Part shown: positions 41,671 to 51,124 of the stretch, piece after piece
Numbering within the stretch: position 1 is the stretch's first letter
How the letters are laid out: each line of letters begins with the position of its first letter
NCBI GenBank assembly: GCA_027485855.1
Contig: JAIXQD010000008.1
Location: 62,001 to 126,000 of the forward strand
From: Rickettsiales bacterium
Lineage (GTDB): Bacteria > Pseudomonadota > Alphaproteobacteria > G027485855
DNA length: 64,000 bases
Direction of reading: 5' to 3'
Notes under the pieces: generated by a model
The model's input: only the letters and a program-made list of their open reading frames with translations
What the model was told of the DNA's origin: nothing
Databases searched by the model: none
Made by a program: the position numbers and the translations under genes

Positions 41671-42699
41671 TCAATTGCTGGGGCCGGTGCTGAGCAGCTG
41701 GCTTGCTTGCAGCAACGCCATTTGACACATCGCTTCATCAGGGCAATTGCTTTTCTTGCAAGCGGCCTCGGCATTGTTCAGTGCCACCAAAGCTGCTGTT
41801 AAGCCCGCAAGCTTGCTGCGCTTGGCTTGTGCAATAAGCTGCGCCTTGCGTTTAAAAAATACCGGTGGGCGCATTTTCTCAACAGCCTGGGCCACACCCT
41901 GACCTTGCTGCATTTGCGCATGTAGCCAATGCAGCTTTTGCAAATGTTTGCTGGCGGTGCGTAATAAAGCAATGGGGCTTTGGCCTTCACGCAAAAGCCG
42001 GCTCGAGGCACTCAGCATATCGGGGCGCAAGCCATCGCCCATGGCCCACACCACATCATCAAGGCCAGATTCGGCACTATCGCCAAGGCAGGCGCGCACA
42101 TCATCAATGCCAATTTCGTTCTGACCCATGCAGTAATGCGCCAGTTTTTCAACCTCACGCTTAAGCAATTGGCGGTCGGCGGGCAGGCTATTGGCCAACA
42201 GATGCAGCGCATCGGCCTCAATTTTTAAATGCTCACTGCGCAGCATTTCGGCCAAGGCTTTTTGTAGCTCTGGCCCTTCGGGCAAATAACAGGCTAAGGC
42301 TGCGGCCAGCTCATGCTCTTCAGCCAGCGCTCGCAATTTGCTGCGGCTTTCTAGTTCGCCCGCTTCAATCACCAGCAAAGTGTCGGTTTGCGGCATGTCG
42401 GCCAGCAGTGACGAAAGGATTTTGCTTATTTTATCGTCGGCATCGCGCAGGCGCACTACGCGCCGCCCACCCATCAGCGATTGCGCGGCCAATTCATCAT
42501 GCAGCCTTGCGGGGTCGTCGCTAATGCTGCTGGCGGGTAATTCGGTATAGCGGAAAGAATCGGGCGGATCACCGGCAATGGCGCGTACCAGCTGCATGGC
42601 GCGTTCAGCCACCATGCCTTGGTCTGGGCCGTAAAGCACCACACATTGCCGGTCAGGGGCGCGCATAAAACTATCGGCCTTATGTGTGGGTATCTTCAT
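41671..42699 (-). CDS. holA: DNA polymerase III delta subunit
   Basis: 342 residues from ATG 42699 (MKIPTHKADSFM); residues upstream of it look untranslated. The clamp-loader wrench subunit opens the beta clamp. Seen: CVVLYGPDQGMVAERA, the SLMGGRRVVRLRD region, LLVIEAGELESRSKLR, LPADRQLLKREVEKLAHYCM and LLRTASKHLQKLHWL in the C-terminal collar domain. It is the last gene of DUF3576-leuS-lptE-holA. In relatives it usually converges on parB, which here lies 20 kb away across the origin. Confidence 0.95.
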   Translation of the reverse strand: MKIPTHKADSFMRAPDRQCVVLYGPDQGMVAERAMQLVRAIAGDPPDSFRYTELPASSISDDPARLHDELAAQSLMGGRRVVRLRDADDKISKILSSLLADMPQTDTLLVIEAGELESRSKLRALAEEHELAAALACYLPEGPELQKALAEMLRSEHLKIEADALHLLANSLPADRQLLKREVEKLAHYCMGQNEIGIDDVRACLGDSAESGLDDVVWAMGDGLRPDMLSASSRLLREGQSPIALLRTASKHLQKLHWLHAQMQQGQGVAQAVEKMRPPVFFKRKAQLIAQAKRSKLAGLTAALVALNNAEAACKKSNCPDEAMCQMALLQASQLLSTGPSN

Positions 42700-42880
42700 G
42701 ATTAAAAGCTTGTGGCAAAAAGAGGGGCGATACAAGCAGCCCTTATAGGCTAAAAAAACGCCAAAGGCCACTAATGCTTTGTCTGATAAGGGTTAAACAG
42801 CAAAAGCGCTATTTTTTCGCTTCTTGTGGCAGCGTGACTTTGCCGCCACAGCTTAGTCACAGCTCTTTTGGGGCAAACAA

Positions 42881-43387
42881 TTATTGCGTGGTGCGGCGCT
42901 CAAAATAAAGCGAGAGGCGCGTAATGATATCGCGCGATAAATCTTCAAGGGCGCGGCTTTCAGCATTTTCACGCGCCACCAAAGTGCCATAGGGCGCTTC
43001 CAAAATATTATAGGCCACGCGTGATACGGCTTTGTCGCGCCAAATAACCTCGCCGCTTTTGCTATCGATAAGGCTGATATTGGCCGTGGTGTAAAGCTCG
43101 GCCCTGGTGGCCGCCGCATCTTTTTTAATGCCGGTATTGCGCGTGCTGCGTTGCAGCGAGATGGCTAAGCGATAAGCGGGCTTTTTAGGTGCGCCCTGAT
43201 GATAAAGCTGGTCTATCAGCTCATTGCGCAGCGCCTGACCGGTTGCGTCGGCAATGGTGTCAACCGCCACAGTATCTAACGCAGGCGCCAATGTGCTGCC
43301 ATTTGCGCGTTCGCCATAAAGCGGCTGAAAGCCACAGGCCGATAGGAACATAAGCCCAATAAATAAAAATACACTAATGCCGCGCAT
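42881..43387 (-). CDS. lptE: LPS-assembly lipoprotein LptE
   Basis: A 168-residue outer-membrane lipoprotein that plugs LptD. The lipobox is in LMFLSACGFQPLYG (Cys about 18; CGFQPLYG is a family hallmark). The rest is a small alpha/beta domain with QALRNELIDQLYHQGAPKKP, YRLAISLQRS and a C-terminal helix (LEDLSRDIITRLSLYF). Its start shares one base with the leuS stop. The leuS-lptE-holA order is widespread in proteobacteria. Confidence 0.94.
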   Translation of the reverse strand: MRGISVFLFIGLMFLSACGFQPLYGERANGSTLAPALDTVAVDTIADATGQALRNELIDQLYHQGAPKKPAYRLAISLQRSTRNTGIKKDAAATRAELYTTANISLIDSKSGEVIWRDKAVSRVAYNILEAPYGTLVARENAESRALEDLSRDIITRLSLYFERRTTQ

Positions 43388-45927
43388 TAAGAGGCCACCA
43401 CATTAACAATTTTATTGGCCACCACAATGACGCGGCGCAGGCTTAGCCCCTCTATGGCGCGTTGCACCCCTTCTTGCGCAAGGGCAGCTTGCTCGGCCTC
43501 TGTTTGCGAGCAGTCACGCGGCAAAGTAATGGTGGCACGTAATTTGCCATTCACCTGCACGCCAATGGTTACTTCATGGTCGGCGGTAAGGCTGCTATCG
43601 GCTTTTGGCCAAGGGCTGTTGCACACCAGTGTTGTGTGGCCCAGCATCTGCCAGCATTCTTCGGCCAGGTGTGGCATAACCGGCGCAAAGAGGCGCACCA
43701 AAGCTTCAAGCGCTTCACGCATTTCGGCGTCAGCATGTTTGTAGTTTTCGATGGCGTTTGAAAACTCTCTTATTTTTGCGACCGCCACATTAAAGCGGAA
43801 TAAATTATAGGCCTCGCTGGCAACAGCAATGGCTTTGTGTGTGGTGCGCCGCAATTCGCTATCGCCCGCAACGGCAGCACCCACCGGTGGCAGTTTTGCG
43901 GCATTGTCGCTGATAAGGCGCCATAAGCGCTGCACATAACGCCACGAGCCTTCAATGCCGGCTTCGCTCCATTCAATATCGCGCTCGGGCGGGCTGTCGG
44001 ACATCACAAATAAACGCGCGGCATCGGCGCCATAGCTGCGGATAATTTCATCCGGATCGATGGTGTTGCGCTTGGATTTGGACATTTTTTCAATGCGACC
44101 CGCGACCACAGCGGCACCCGTGCCTTTTTCGCTGAGGCTGCCATTATCGTTGCGCACCACGTCAGCTGGGTAAACCCATTGCCCCGCACTGTTTTTATAA
44201 GTGAGGTGGGTAATCATCCCTTGGGTAAATAATCCGGCGAAGGGCTCTTTAATGTTAAGATAGCCGCAATCGTTCAGCGCCCGGGTAAAAAAGCGCGCAT
44301 AAAGCAAATGCAAAATTGCGTGCTCAATACCGCCCACATATTGATCGACGGGCAGCCACTGATTGGCTAATTCGGCCGAAAAAGCGTTTTGCGTATTGGC
44401 GGGGTCGGTGAAGCGCGCAAAATACCAAGAGCTATCGGCGAAAGTGTCCATCGTGTCGGTTTCGCGGCGGGCGGGCTTGCTGCATTTGGGACAGTTTACG
44501 TGCTTCCAAGTGGGGTGATGCTCAAGCGGGTTACCGGGCTTGTCAAAACTCACATCCATGGGTAGCGCCACGGGTAAATCGGCTGCGGGCACGGGCACCA
44601 CGCCGCAGCTATCGCAATAAATAATGGGGATAGGACAGCCCCAATAACGTTGCCGCGAAAAGCCCCAGTCGCGCAGACGCCAAGTGGTTTGACCACGACC
44701 GCAGCCTAGTTTTTCAAGCTCGGCAATGGCGCGGCTTTTAGCGGCCGGCACATCAAGCCCATTCAGAAAGTCCGAATGCGCCAAAACGCCATCGCCATCA
44801 TAGGCTTCAGTGCCAATCTCCAGCGTGGTTTGGCCTTGCGGCACAACTACGGGCCGCACGGGCAAATCATATTTGCGGGCAAAATCTAAATCGCGCTGGT
44901 CGTGGGCGGGGCAGCCAAAAATCGCGCCGGTGCCATATTCCATCAAAACAAAATTGGCCACATAGACCCGCAGTTTTAGCGCAGGGTTAAACGGGTGCTG
45001 TGCTTCAAGCGTGGTGCGGTGGCCTTTTTTCTCGGCGGTTTCGAGATCGGCCGTGGCGGTGCCGCCCTTATTGCACTCGGCAATAAAGGCCGCAAGGGCA
45101 GGGTCGGTTTTAGCGGCTTCAGTGGCCAGCTTGTGGTGCGGGGCAATGGCAATAAAGCTGGCACCAAATAAAGTATCGGGGCGGGTTGAAAAAACCTCTA
45201 TCGCATCTGGTCGGTTTATCAGCTTAAAGCTAAATTGCGCACCCACGCTTTTGCCAATCCAATTTTCTTGCATGAGGCGCACTTTTTCGGGCCAGCGCTC
45301 GAGCGTGCTTAGGCCTTGCAGCAAATCTTCGGCATAATGGGTGATACGCAAAAACCATTGGCTGAGCTGGCGCTTTTCAACGACGGCCCCCGAGCGCCAA
45401 CCGCGCCCATCAATCACTTGCTCATTGGCCAGCACGGTGTGTTCAATCGGATCCCAATTAACCCAGCCCTCTTTACGAAAGGCAATATCCTTGGCCAAGA
45501 AATCGAGAAATATTTTTTGCTGATGCTTATAATAATCGGGCAGGCACGTGGCAATCTCGCGCGACCAATCAATGGCAAGGCCCATGCCGCGCAGTTGCGC
45601 CTTCATGCTTTCAATATTTTGTAATGTCCAAGTGTGTGGGTGAGCCTTGCGTTCTAATGCGGCATTTTCGGCGGGCAGGCCAAATGCATCCCAACCCATC
45701 GGGTTAAGCACATTAAAGCCCTGCGCGCGTTTTACCCGCGCCACAATGTCGGTCAGGGTGTAATTACGCACATGCCCCATATGAATGCGCCCCGACGGAT
45801 AGGGAAACATGGCCAGCACGTAGTATTTGGGTAAATTAGATACGGCATTAGTGCTAAAGCAATCTTGCTCGTGCCAGGCGCGCTGCCAGCGTGTCTCGCT
45901 TTCAATTATATTATAGCGCTCACTCAT
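43387..45927 (-). CDS. leuS: Leucyl-tRNA synthetase
   Basis: An 846-residue class I synthetase. Seen: the HIGH-type motif [36 protein letters not shown], the editing domain with [16 protein letters not shown] and [16 protein letters not shown], the zinc-like [20 protein letters not shown] and [15 protein letters not shown]. The C-terminal beta domain ([14 protein letters not shown]) closes it. Full length. Its start overlaps the DUF3576 gene by 4 bp. Confidence 0.98.
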   Translation of the reverse strand: MSERYNIIESETRWQRAWHEQDCFSTNAVSNLPKYYVLAMFPYPSGRIHMGHVRNYTLTDIVARVKRAQGFNVLNPMGWDAFGLPAENAALERKAHPHTWTLQNIESMKAQLRGMGLAIDWSREIATCLPDYYKHQQKIFLDFLAKDIAFRKEGWVNWDPIEHTVLANEQVIDGRGWRSGAVVEKRQLSQWFLRITHYAEDLLQGLSTLERWPEKVRLMQENWIGKSVGAQFSFKLINRPDAIEVFSTRPDTLFGASFIAIAPHHKLATEAAKTDPALAAFIAECNKGGTATADLETAEKKGHRTTLEAQHPFNPALKLRVYVANFVLMEYGTGAIFGCPAHDQRDLDFARKYDLPVRPVVVPQGQTTLEIGTEAYDGDGVLAHSDFLNGLDVPAAKSRAIAELEKLGCGRGQTTWRLRDWGFSRQRYWGCPIPIIYCDSCGVVPVPAADLPVALPMDVSFDKPGNPLEHHPTWKHVNCPKCSKPARRETDTMDTFADSSWYFARFTDPANTQNAFSAELANQWLPVDQYVGGIEHAILHLLYARFFTRALNDCGYLNIKEPFAGLFTQGMITHLTYKNSAGQWVYPADVVRNDNGSLSEKGTGAAVVAGRIEKMSKSKRNTIDPDEIIRSYGADAARLFVMSDSPPERDIEWSEAGIEGSWRYVQRLWRLISDNAAKLPPVGAAVAGDSELRRTTHKAIAVASEAYNLFRFNVAVAKIREFSNAIENYKHADAEMREALEALVRLFAPVMPHLAEECWQMLGHTTLVCNSPWPKADSSLTADHEVTIGVQVNGKLRATITLPRDCSQTEAEQAALAQEGVQRAIEGLSLRRVIVVANKIVNVVAS

Positions 45928-46478
45928 TGTGACTGTTCGCTTTGCTGAATACGAATTTGCCGCGCTCTGGCTAAAATAGTGTCCTCAAGCTTGCGTTGTG
46001 CGTCGCTGCTGCTGGCAACATCGCGCCATTGGCCATCAGGCGTTTGCTCTTGCCGAAAAATCTGCACTTTAAGTGCGTCAGCGCGCAGTGCGCGGTCGGT
46101 GATAAACACCGTAAGCTTCACGCGCTCGGCGGGTGTTGCGGGCGGTGTGTACCAATCAGTAATAATGGTGCCGCCAAAAGGGTCGGCTTGTGTGAGCGGC
46201 ATAAAATTGATGGTCTCTAAAGAAGCGCGCCACAAAAACGCATTGACGCCCAGCTCGCCACCGCCCGCATTGCGCGGACGATCGCCACTGTCAAATAAAG
46301 TAAAGCCGTCATTGCCATCAATGGTGCCAAATTTATCAAAGCGCTCTTTATCTGAGGGGCCCTCATATTGCGGCTTGGCGTTTTGACAGGCGCTTAGACC
46401 AAGAACGCAGACAAGCAAAAACACAGATAAAGAAACAGGGCGGGCCGTTGCGGCTGAAAAACTCTGAAAAAAGCGCAT
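45924..46478 (-). CDS. DUF3576 lipoprotein
   Basis: 184 residues from ATG 46478 ([14 protein letters not shown]), chosen because it yields a normal signal peptide with the lipobox LGLSAC (Cys about 31). The mature domain carries [37 protein letters not shown] and [16 protein letters not shown], the family signature. It is conserved across alphaproteobacteria directly upstream of leuS. Likely an outer-membrane-linked periplasmic protein; its role is undetermined. Confidence 0.9.
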   Translation of the reverse strand: MRFFQSFSAATARPVSLSVFLLVCVLGLSACQNAKPQYEGPSDKERFDKFGTIDGNDGFTLFDSGDRPRNAGGGELGVNAFLWRASLETINFMPLTQADPFGGTIITDWYTPPATPAERVKLTVFITDRALRADALKVQIFRQEQTPDGQWRDVASSSDAQRKLEDTILARARQIRIQQSEQSQ

Positions 46479-46766
46479 ATTTAGTCTCGGTTCTGAAACG
46501 GTTATTGGTGGCGCAGGGTTGGCAAACTTCAAGCAGGTCATTATTAACTAAAAAAACTTTATCACGCAAGGCGATAGGCTGCTATAGATGGTTAATAAGT
46601 CGGGATTGTTAAGCATAATGCGCTCTCTGGGGCTGTGGCGCTTTTGTCACGCGCTGAGGGCGGCATATGCGTTAATGGCGTTTACGGCTTGTGTTTGGGC
46701 TGAACATCAGCCATTTCTGTTTTCGGCAATTTAGCCTTTTTGTAAACCTAACTGGGGGTAATACCT

Positions 46767-47954
46767 ATGCGTAAAATCCTGCTTGCTACTTCAGCTTTGC
46801 TCGGCGCTGCTGTTTTCGCTGCACCTGCTCATGCTGATCTCACCGTGAAGACCGGCGGCTATGCCGACTTCCGCGCTGGCTATTTTGATGAGAGCCTTGA
46901 TATTGATCCAACCTCACTCGGCGCGTTAAACCGCAACGACTATGACTTCGAAACCGAAGTTAAAGTCAACATCGACGTTATGGGCAAAGGCGCCCAAGGC
47001 GTTGAGTACGGCGCTCGCGTTGCTCTGTGGAACGGTTCGAACAATGCCATCGTTAATGGCGGCGAAGAAAATATCCGTATCCGCGAAGCTTATGTCTATG
47101 CTGGCGGTTCATGGGGTAAAGTGATCTTGGGCGACGAAGAAGGCGCCAGCAATCACTTTGTCTATGCTCCAACAATCGGCACCACCAAGCAGTTGGATGG
47201 TAACTACACCGATTTCACCAGCACCGCGACATATAACGGTTTCTTCCCATCCTACATCGACAACACGGAAACCAGCACCAAGGTGACCTATGAAACTCCG
47301 AGCATCTCGGGCTTCAAGGCTGCCGTGAGCTACACTCCGGAATTTGCCGATGTCGGTCAAAATGCCGTTAAGTTCAAAAACACCGGCGTGAACGGTCCTG
47401 CTTCAGCTTATCGCGATGTTGTTGAAATCGCCGGCGGTTGGGCTGGTACATTCAGCAATGTTGGTGTCAAGCTGACGGGTCAAGTGCTCACCGGCGACGC
47501 CAATAACACGGTAACTCCTGGCCTCAAAGACTTCACCAGCTGGGGTCTCGGCGGTCAAGTCAGCTACATGGGCTTCACCGTTGGTGGTAGCTATGTTGAT
47601 GGCGACGATTACCAAGCCACAACCAACCAAAACCGTGACCAACAGGTCTGGAGCATTGGTGGTAAGTACGAAGTTGAGAAAGCCGCGATTGCCGTTGCTT
47701 ACCTCAAAGGCGAAGGCTATGGCGCCATCACCCCGAACGCGACTGGCCTTGCTGCCACGATGCGCGGCGGTGCAGGCGTTGGCGATGGTAACTACATCGA
47801 CGAAAGCACAGTCTGGAGCGTTGGTGCAACTTACAACTGGTTGCCCGGCCTCGTTACCGGTCTTGACTATGTTGACTTCGACCAAGAAGGCCAATCCAGC
47901 CGTCTTGACAACGATGGTCAAGTATTCCTGATCACACAAAGCGTCCAGTGGTAA
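46767..47954 (+). CDS. Outer-membrane porin
   Basis: A 395-residue general porin. The signal peptide is residues 1-23 (FAAPAHA-D). The mature part consists of alternating beta strands beginning LTVKTGGYADFRAGYF, with REAYVYAGGSWGKVILGDEE and SGFKAAVSYTPEF typical of Gram-negative porins, and ends with an aromatic C-terminus (ITQSVQW) as the BAM complex requires. Codon choice is visibly different from the neighbours (few rare codons, many GGC/AAC), a sign of high expression. A GGGGG ribosome site and a strong terminator flank it. An NGG-CTGA/TCAGCC hairpin (46698-46712) lies in its leader region. Confidence 0.95.
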   Translation: MRKILLATSALLGAAVFAAPAHADLTVKTGGYADFRAGYFDESLDIDPTSLGALNRNDYDFETEVKVNIDVMGKGAQGVEYGARVALWNGSNNAIVNGGEENIRIREAYVYAGGSWGKVILGDEEGASNHFVYAPTIGTTKQLDGNYTDFTSTATYNGFFPSYIDNTETSTKVTYETPSISGFKAAVSYTPEFADVGQNAVKFKNTGVNGPASAYRDVVEIAGGWAGTFSNVGVKLTGQVLTGDANNTVTPGLKDFTSWGLGGQVSYMGFTVGGSYVDGDDYQATTNQNRDQQVWSIGGKYEVEKAAIAVAYLKGEGYGAITPNATGLAATMRGGAGVGDGNYIDESTVWSVGATYNWLPGLVTGLDYVDFDQEGQSSRLDNDGQVFLITQSVQW

Positions 47955-48010
47955 TAGGCTGAAAAGTCTATATCGCTGAGCCTTGTGCTCGGTACATGAT
48001 ACAATCATGG

Positions 48011-48040
48011 AAGGGGCGACACACTGTGTCGCCCCTTTTG
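48011..48040 (+). terminator. Intrinsic terminator of the porin gene
   Basis: AAGGGGCGACACA and TGTGTCGCCCCTT form a perfect 13-bp inverted repeat with almost no loop, followed by TTTTG. It lies 57 bp after the porin stop. Confidence 0.9.
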
Positions 48041-48299
48041 TGTGTCGGCAGTTGTGTTTCGCCAGCCGCGTGCGTGTCGCCAGTTTTCTTTGTTGCTGGT
48101 TTTTTTGTGTAGTTAAATTGGCGTCTCGATAATAAATATCTCGGCCAATTTTTTTGGCGGCGATTATTGCCCCGCTTTTAGGTGGCGCGCTTTAGGCAGC
48201 GTTTTTAGCTGGGGTTTTAGGCGGGGTTTTAGGTGGGCTTCTCTGGCGCTTGGGTTTCTGTTATTGGGCCAAGCTTCTTTGCCGCAAAGCCAAATAAAA
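48041..48299. other. G/T-rich intergenic region with short repeats
   Basis: There is no convincing gene between the porin terminator and the GNAT gene end. The 48175-48240 part is a run of degenerate units around GGGGTTTTAGG (GCTTTTAGGTGG, GGGGTTTTAGGCGG, GGGGTTTTAGGTGG), giving five or more G-runs on one strand. No terminator for the minus-strand gene is obvious. Confidence 0.5.
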
Positions 48300-49238
48300 T
48301 CAACTTAATTTAAGCAGCCAATTTTGGGTAATGCCGCGTGGGTCGCAGCCATGTCGTTGAAACAGGCTTTGCATGAGGGTGTTGCGCGCGTCGGTGCCGC
48401 CGCGATAGATTTTAGCGCCACTGGCACGCAGCATGGCAAAACCATGACGTTGCAGCCATTGCCCCAAAGCCAAACCACGAAAATTAGGCAAAAGCCCCAT
48501 ATAAGTAATGCGGCCCAAACCAGCTTGCTGCAATTCGGGCTTGGTTGAGGTTTGCGCAATAACAATGGCCGCTGTTTCGTTTTTATATTTACCAAGATGA
48601 ATTTGCTTGCCCGACAGCGGATATTCGGGGTCCATCGCCAGCTTTTGCAAATAGGTTAGCGCGTTTTCGTCAAAAATATGGGTGGGGTCGCCTTCGGCGG
48701 CCAGCGTCAGCAAATCGGCCAAGCCGCGCAGTTTTTCAAGGCTTAAATCGCCCACGCTTTCCCACTGTAGTGGTGTGCCAACATCATCGGGCAGGCGGCT
48801 GAGCGGCGCTTGATATTCAATGCGCCGTTGCTGCAATTTAAAGCCGCATTGCGCCAAAACCGTGGTTTCATAAAGGGTGTTTTCGCCCTCCTGCAAAAAA
48901 TAACCAAGCCGCAAAGCCTTGGCGGCCTGTGCTTCAATAATCGCCTCTTGCAATAGGCCACGTAAAATATTGGTGATATGGGCGCGGTCTTTAATCAGCA
49001 CATCGCGCAGCAAAAAACTTTGTGGCGTGTCTTGTTGCAGCAAAATAACCCCGCGCAAATCTTGGCCAGAATTGGTTTTTGTCGCTTGGCCATCTGCGGG
49101 CGCTAACAGCCATTGCGGTTGGTTTTTGTTGTTTATAGCGGCGGCATAGTCGGCCATTTTCTTTTGCTGCTCTGCTGGCGGTAAATCAGCATGCAGAAAG
49201 GCAGTAAAGGCGGGCAAATGCGCAGCGTCTAATTTCAT
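48300..49238 (-). CDS. GNAT-family N-acetyltransferase
   Basis: A 312-residue protein, about twice the size of a single GNAT domain, so probably two tandem GNAT folds with the N-terminal one degenerate. The C-terminal half carries the acetyl-CoA motif region GRITYMGLLPNFRGLALGQW (compare V-x-P-x-x-R-G-x-G-x) and the following TDARNTLMQSLFQRHGC, typical of GNAT motif B. The N-terminal half has the ALRLGYFLQEGENTLYETTV segment. Substrate unknown. It is divergent from the yggS-like gene by 82 bp. Confidence 0.8.
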   Translation of the reverse strand: MKLDAAHLPAFTAFLHADLPPAEQQKKMADYAAAINNKNQPQWLLAPADGQATKTNSGQDLRGVILLQQDTPQSFLLRDVLIKDRAHITNILRGLLQEAIIEAQAAKALRLGYFLQEGENTLYETTVLAQCGFKLQQRRIEYQAPLSRLPDDVGTPLQWESVGDLSLEKLRGLADLLTLAAEGDPTHIFDENALTYLQKLAMDPEYPLSGKQIHLGKYKNETAAIVIAQTSTKPELQQAGLGRITYMGLLPNFRGLALGQWLQRHGFAMLRASGAKIYRGGTDARNTLMQSLFQRHGCDPRGITQNWLLKLS

Positions 49239-49320
49239 GGGCTTAATCTAAGCCTGGCCACAAAGGCCGACAAGCAAAATTGCGCATGACACGGCCAGCA
49301 ATACATTTTACCTTTGCCCT

Positions 49321-49992
49321 ATGGATAAACAGCAACTGGTGCAATCTTTTCAGCAGATTCAGCAAGGCATGGTGCAGGCTTGTGCGGCAGCGGGGCGTAA
49401 TGTGGCCGAGGTTGAATTGCTGGCCGCCAGCAAAACCCAATCGGCCGAGGCCATTGCTTGCGCCATAGAAGCAGGCATGAGCGTTTTTGGCGAAAACCGC
49501 GTGCAAGAGGCACAGGCAAAATGGCCTGCGCTTAAACAACAATACCCCACAACGCGCCTGCACATGATTGGTGCCTTACAAAGCAATAAGGCCGCGGCGG
49601 CGGTTGCGTTGTTTGATTGCATTGAAAGCCTCGATCGCGAAAGCTTGGCCGCGGCATTATCGCAAGCCATGGCCAAACAAAACCGGTTTTTGCCGTGCTT
49701 GATTGAGGTGAACATTGCCGATGAAGCACAAAAGGCGGGCATTAGCGCTGCGGCCCTGCCGGAGTTTTTACAAAAATGCGCCGCGTTTTACGGTTTAAAT
49801 ATCGTTGGCCTTATGTGTGTGCCACCAGCCGATTTGCCGGCAAAACCGTTTTTTGAAAAACTGGCGGCCTTGGCAAAAACCCTATCATTGCCGCAATTAA
49901 GCATGGGCATGAGCACAGATTATAGCGACGCTATTGCAGCTGGCAGCACACGCATTCGGGTTGGGCGGGCATTGTTTGGGGCGCGTGGTTAG
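49321..49992 (+). CDS. yggS: PLP homeostasis protein (YggS/PLPBP family)
   Basis: A 223-residue PLP-binding TIM-barrel protein that buffers pyridoxal phosphate. The PLP lysine is K38 in LLAASKTQ. Seen further: FGENRVQEAQAKW, LHMIGALQSNKAAAAVALFD, LIEVNIADEAQKAG, NIVGLMCVPP and the phosphate-binding LSMGMSTDYSDAIAAGSTRIRVG. Length is standard. Its stop overlaps by 4 bp the convergent unknown gene at 49989. Confidence 0.96.
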   Translation: MDKQQLVQSFQQIQQGMVQACAAAGRNVAEVELLAASKTQSAEAIACAIEAGMSVFGENRVQEAQAKWPALKQQYPTTRLHMIGALQSNKAAAAVALFDCIESLDRESLAAALSQAMAKQNRFLPCLIEVNIADEAQKAGISAAALPEFLQKCAAFYGLNIVGLMCVPPADLPAKPFFEKLAALAKTLSLPQLSMGMSTDYSDAIAAGSTRIRVGRALFGARG

Positions 49993-50624
49993 CGCGGCTC
50001 GGCCACATCTTTTGCGCGCCCAAGCACCAGCGGTTGCATTGTGGGGCGCGGGCTAATCACCGCATCAAAATGGCCATTTGCCGCCAGCAGCGCATGATTG
50101 ACAATTGCTGCATCAAGCGTGGTGCGGTCATCTGCAAGGTCAGCATCTTGCAATGTGCCCAAAATGGCCAATGTGGCGCGCTCGCGCTCAAGCGTTTGTG
50201 ATAAATCAAACAGCGCTACGGTGCTTTCAAAAGCGGGCGGCGTACGCATGGGGCCCGACGGATTATCTTGAGCAAGGTGTGTAAAGAGGCACTTTGCCAA
50301 AACATCGGGCGCACCATTAAAATGACGCTCAATCATCAGCCAGTTTTTTTGCTTATAAGCCATAATGCAAAACACCAGGCTCGCTCTGCCCTGTTCTTCA
50401 ATGTAATAGCGCGCAACCCGATAGGGCGCACAGAGCCAGCCATCGGGCGGCAGCTCAAGCGCGGACTTTTCGGGCAACAGCGTTTGTTTTTGGCCCTTGC
50501 TTAAAAGGTCTATCAGCCATTTTTGTTCGGCCTCAAGTGAGGCAAGCTCAGCGCGGCGCAACTCATCTTTGGCGCGGCGCAAGAGCTCGGCATAGTTTTT
50601 ATTATTTGCGTGTGGTGCGCTCAT
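49989..50624 (-). CDS. Unknown protein of the accessory cluster (N-terminal coiled region)
   Basis: A 211-residue soluble protein, no family recognised. Residues 8-45 are a charged helix (AELLRRAKDELRRAELASLE) like the N-terminal helices of several proteins of the 54-59 kb array. The middle has beta-type segments (YRVARYYIEEQGRASLVFCI, KNWLMIERHF) and then a helix ESTVALFDLSQTLERERATL resembling the VALxxLLLQ helix of that array. It lacks the C-terminal LMR motif. Its ATG overlaps the upstream gene by 4 bp. I infer membership of the same broad family, but weakly. Confidence 0.65.
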   Translation of the reverse strand: MSAPHANNKNYAELLRRAKDELRRAELASLEAEQKWLIDLLSKGQKQTLLPEKSALELPPDGWLCAPYRVARYYIEEQGRASLVFCIMAYKQKNWLMIERHFNGAPDVLAKCLFTHLAQDNPSGPMRTPPAFESTVALFDLSQTLERERATLAILGTLQDADLADDRTTLDAAIVNHALLAANGHFDAVISPRPTMQPLVLGRAKDVAEPR

Positions 50625-51124
50625 AATTTTCTCCCGATATTGAGGCGCCGACGCTTGACGGGCGCAATAGCCCGCCGCGCCTTAAATTTTGGCCAAGGTT
50701 TTTTTAAAAAATCATCGATAAAAGCTTCACGCGCCGTGCGGTTGCGCCAATCGACCCCGCGATAAGGGTTTCGTTTATTTGCTTTATGACCATCAAAAAA
50801 GATATAACGCGCCTCACCTTCGGCTTTTAGCCGCACATAAATCTGCTTATCAAGTATAAAGCCACTTTCAGATCTATATGTGGCGCGTGTGTCTAAGTCT
50901 AAACGCTTAATCACATCGGTAATTATTCTATTATCGCTTACAGCATCGCTTTTATCGGCCGCCGATAATTCGCCCTCAGCTAAAACCGGCATTTTTAAAT
51001 CAAGCGCAGAAATATGTTTGGGCGGCAATAATAAAATTTGCGCGGCGCGGTTTGTTTGTTTCAACTGCTCAAGCGTGCTGCCATCGCCGGCATTGGGGTT
51101 GTTGTGTGTTTCAGACATAGGCAA
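50621..51124 (-). CDS. Unknown protein with one copy of a ~85-100-residue repeated domain
   Basis: A 167-residue basic protein. After a polar leader it has QILLLPPKH (LLLPP at 31-35), a motif also seen in the neighbour and in the first gene of the 54-59 kb array. Residues 65-142 (NRIITDVIKRL, SESGFI, IYVRL, YIFFDGH, VDWRNRTAREAFIDDFLKK) line up with the duplicated domain of the adjacent gene. The C-terminus is strongly basic (KFKARRAIAPVKRRRLN). Its start overlaps the upstream gene by 14 bp and its stop overlaps the next by 4. No family recognised. Confidence 0.7.
   Translation of the reverse strand: MPMSETHNNPNAGDGSTLEQLKQTNRAAQILLLPPKHISALDLKMPVLAEGELSAADKSDAVSDNRIITDVIKRLDLDTRATYRSESGFILDKQIYVRLKAEGEARYIFFDGHKANKRNPYRGVDWRNRTAREAFIDDFLKKPWPKFKARRAIAPVKRRRLNIGRKL

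Noticed and set aside
47403..48008. 201-codon minus-strand frame over the porin
   Set aside because: Antisense to a strongly codon-biased porin gene; codon bias alone opens this frame.
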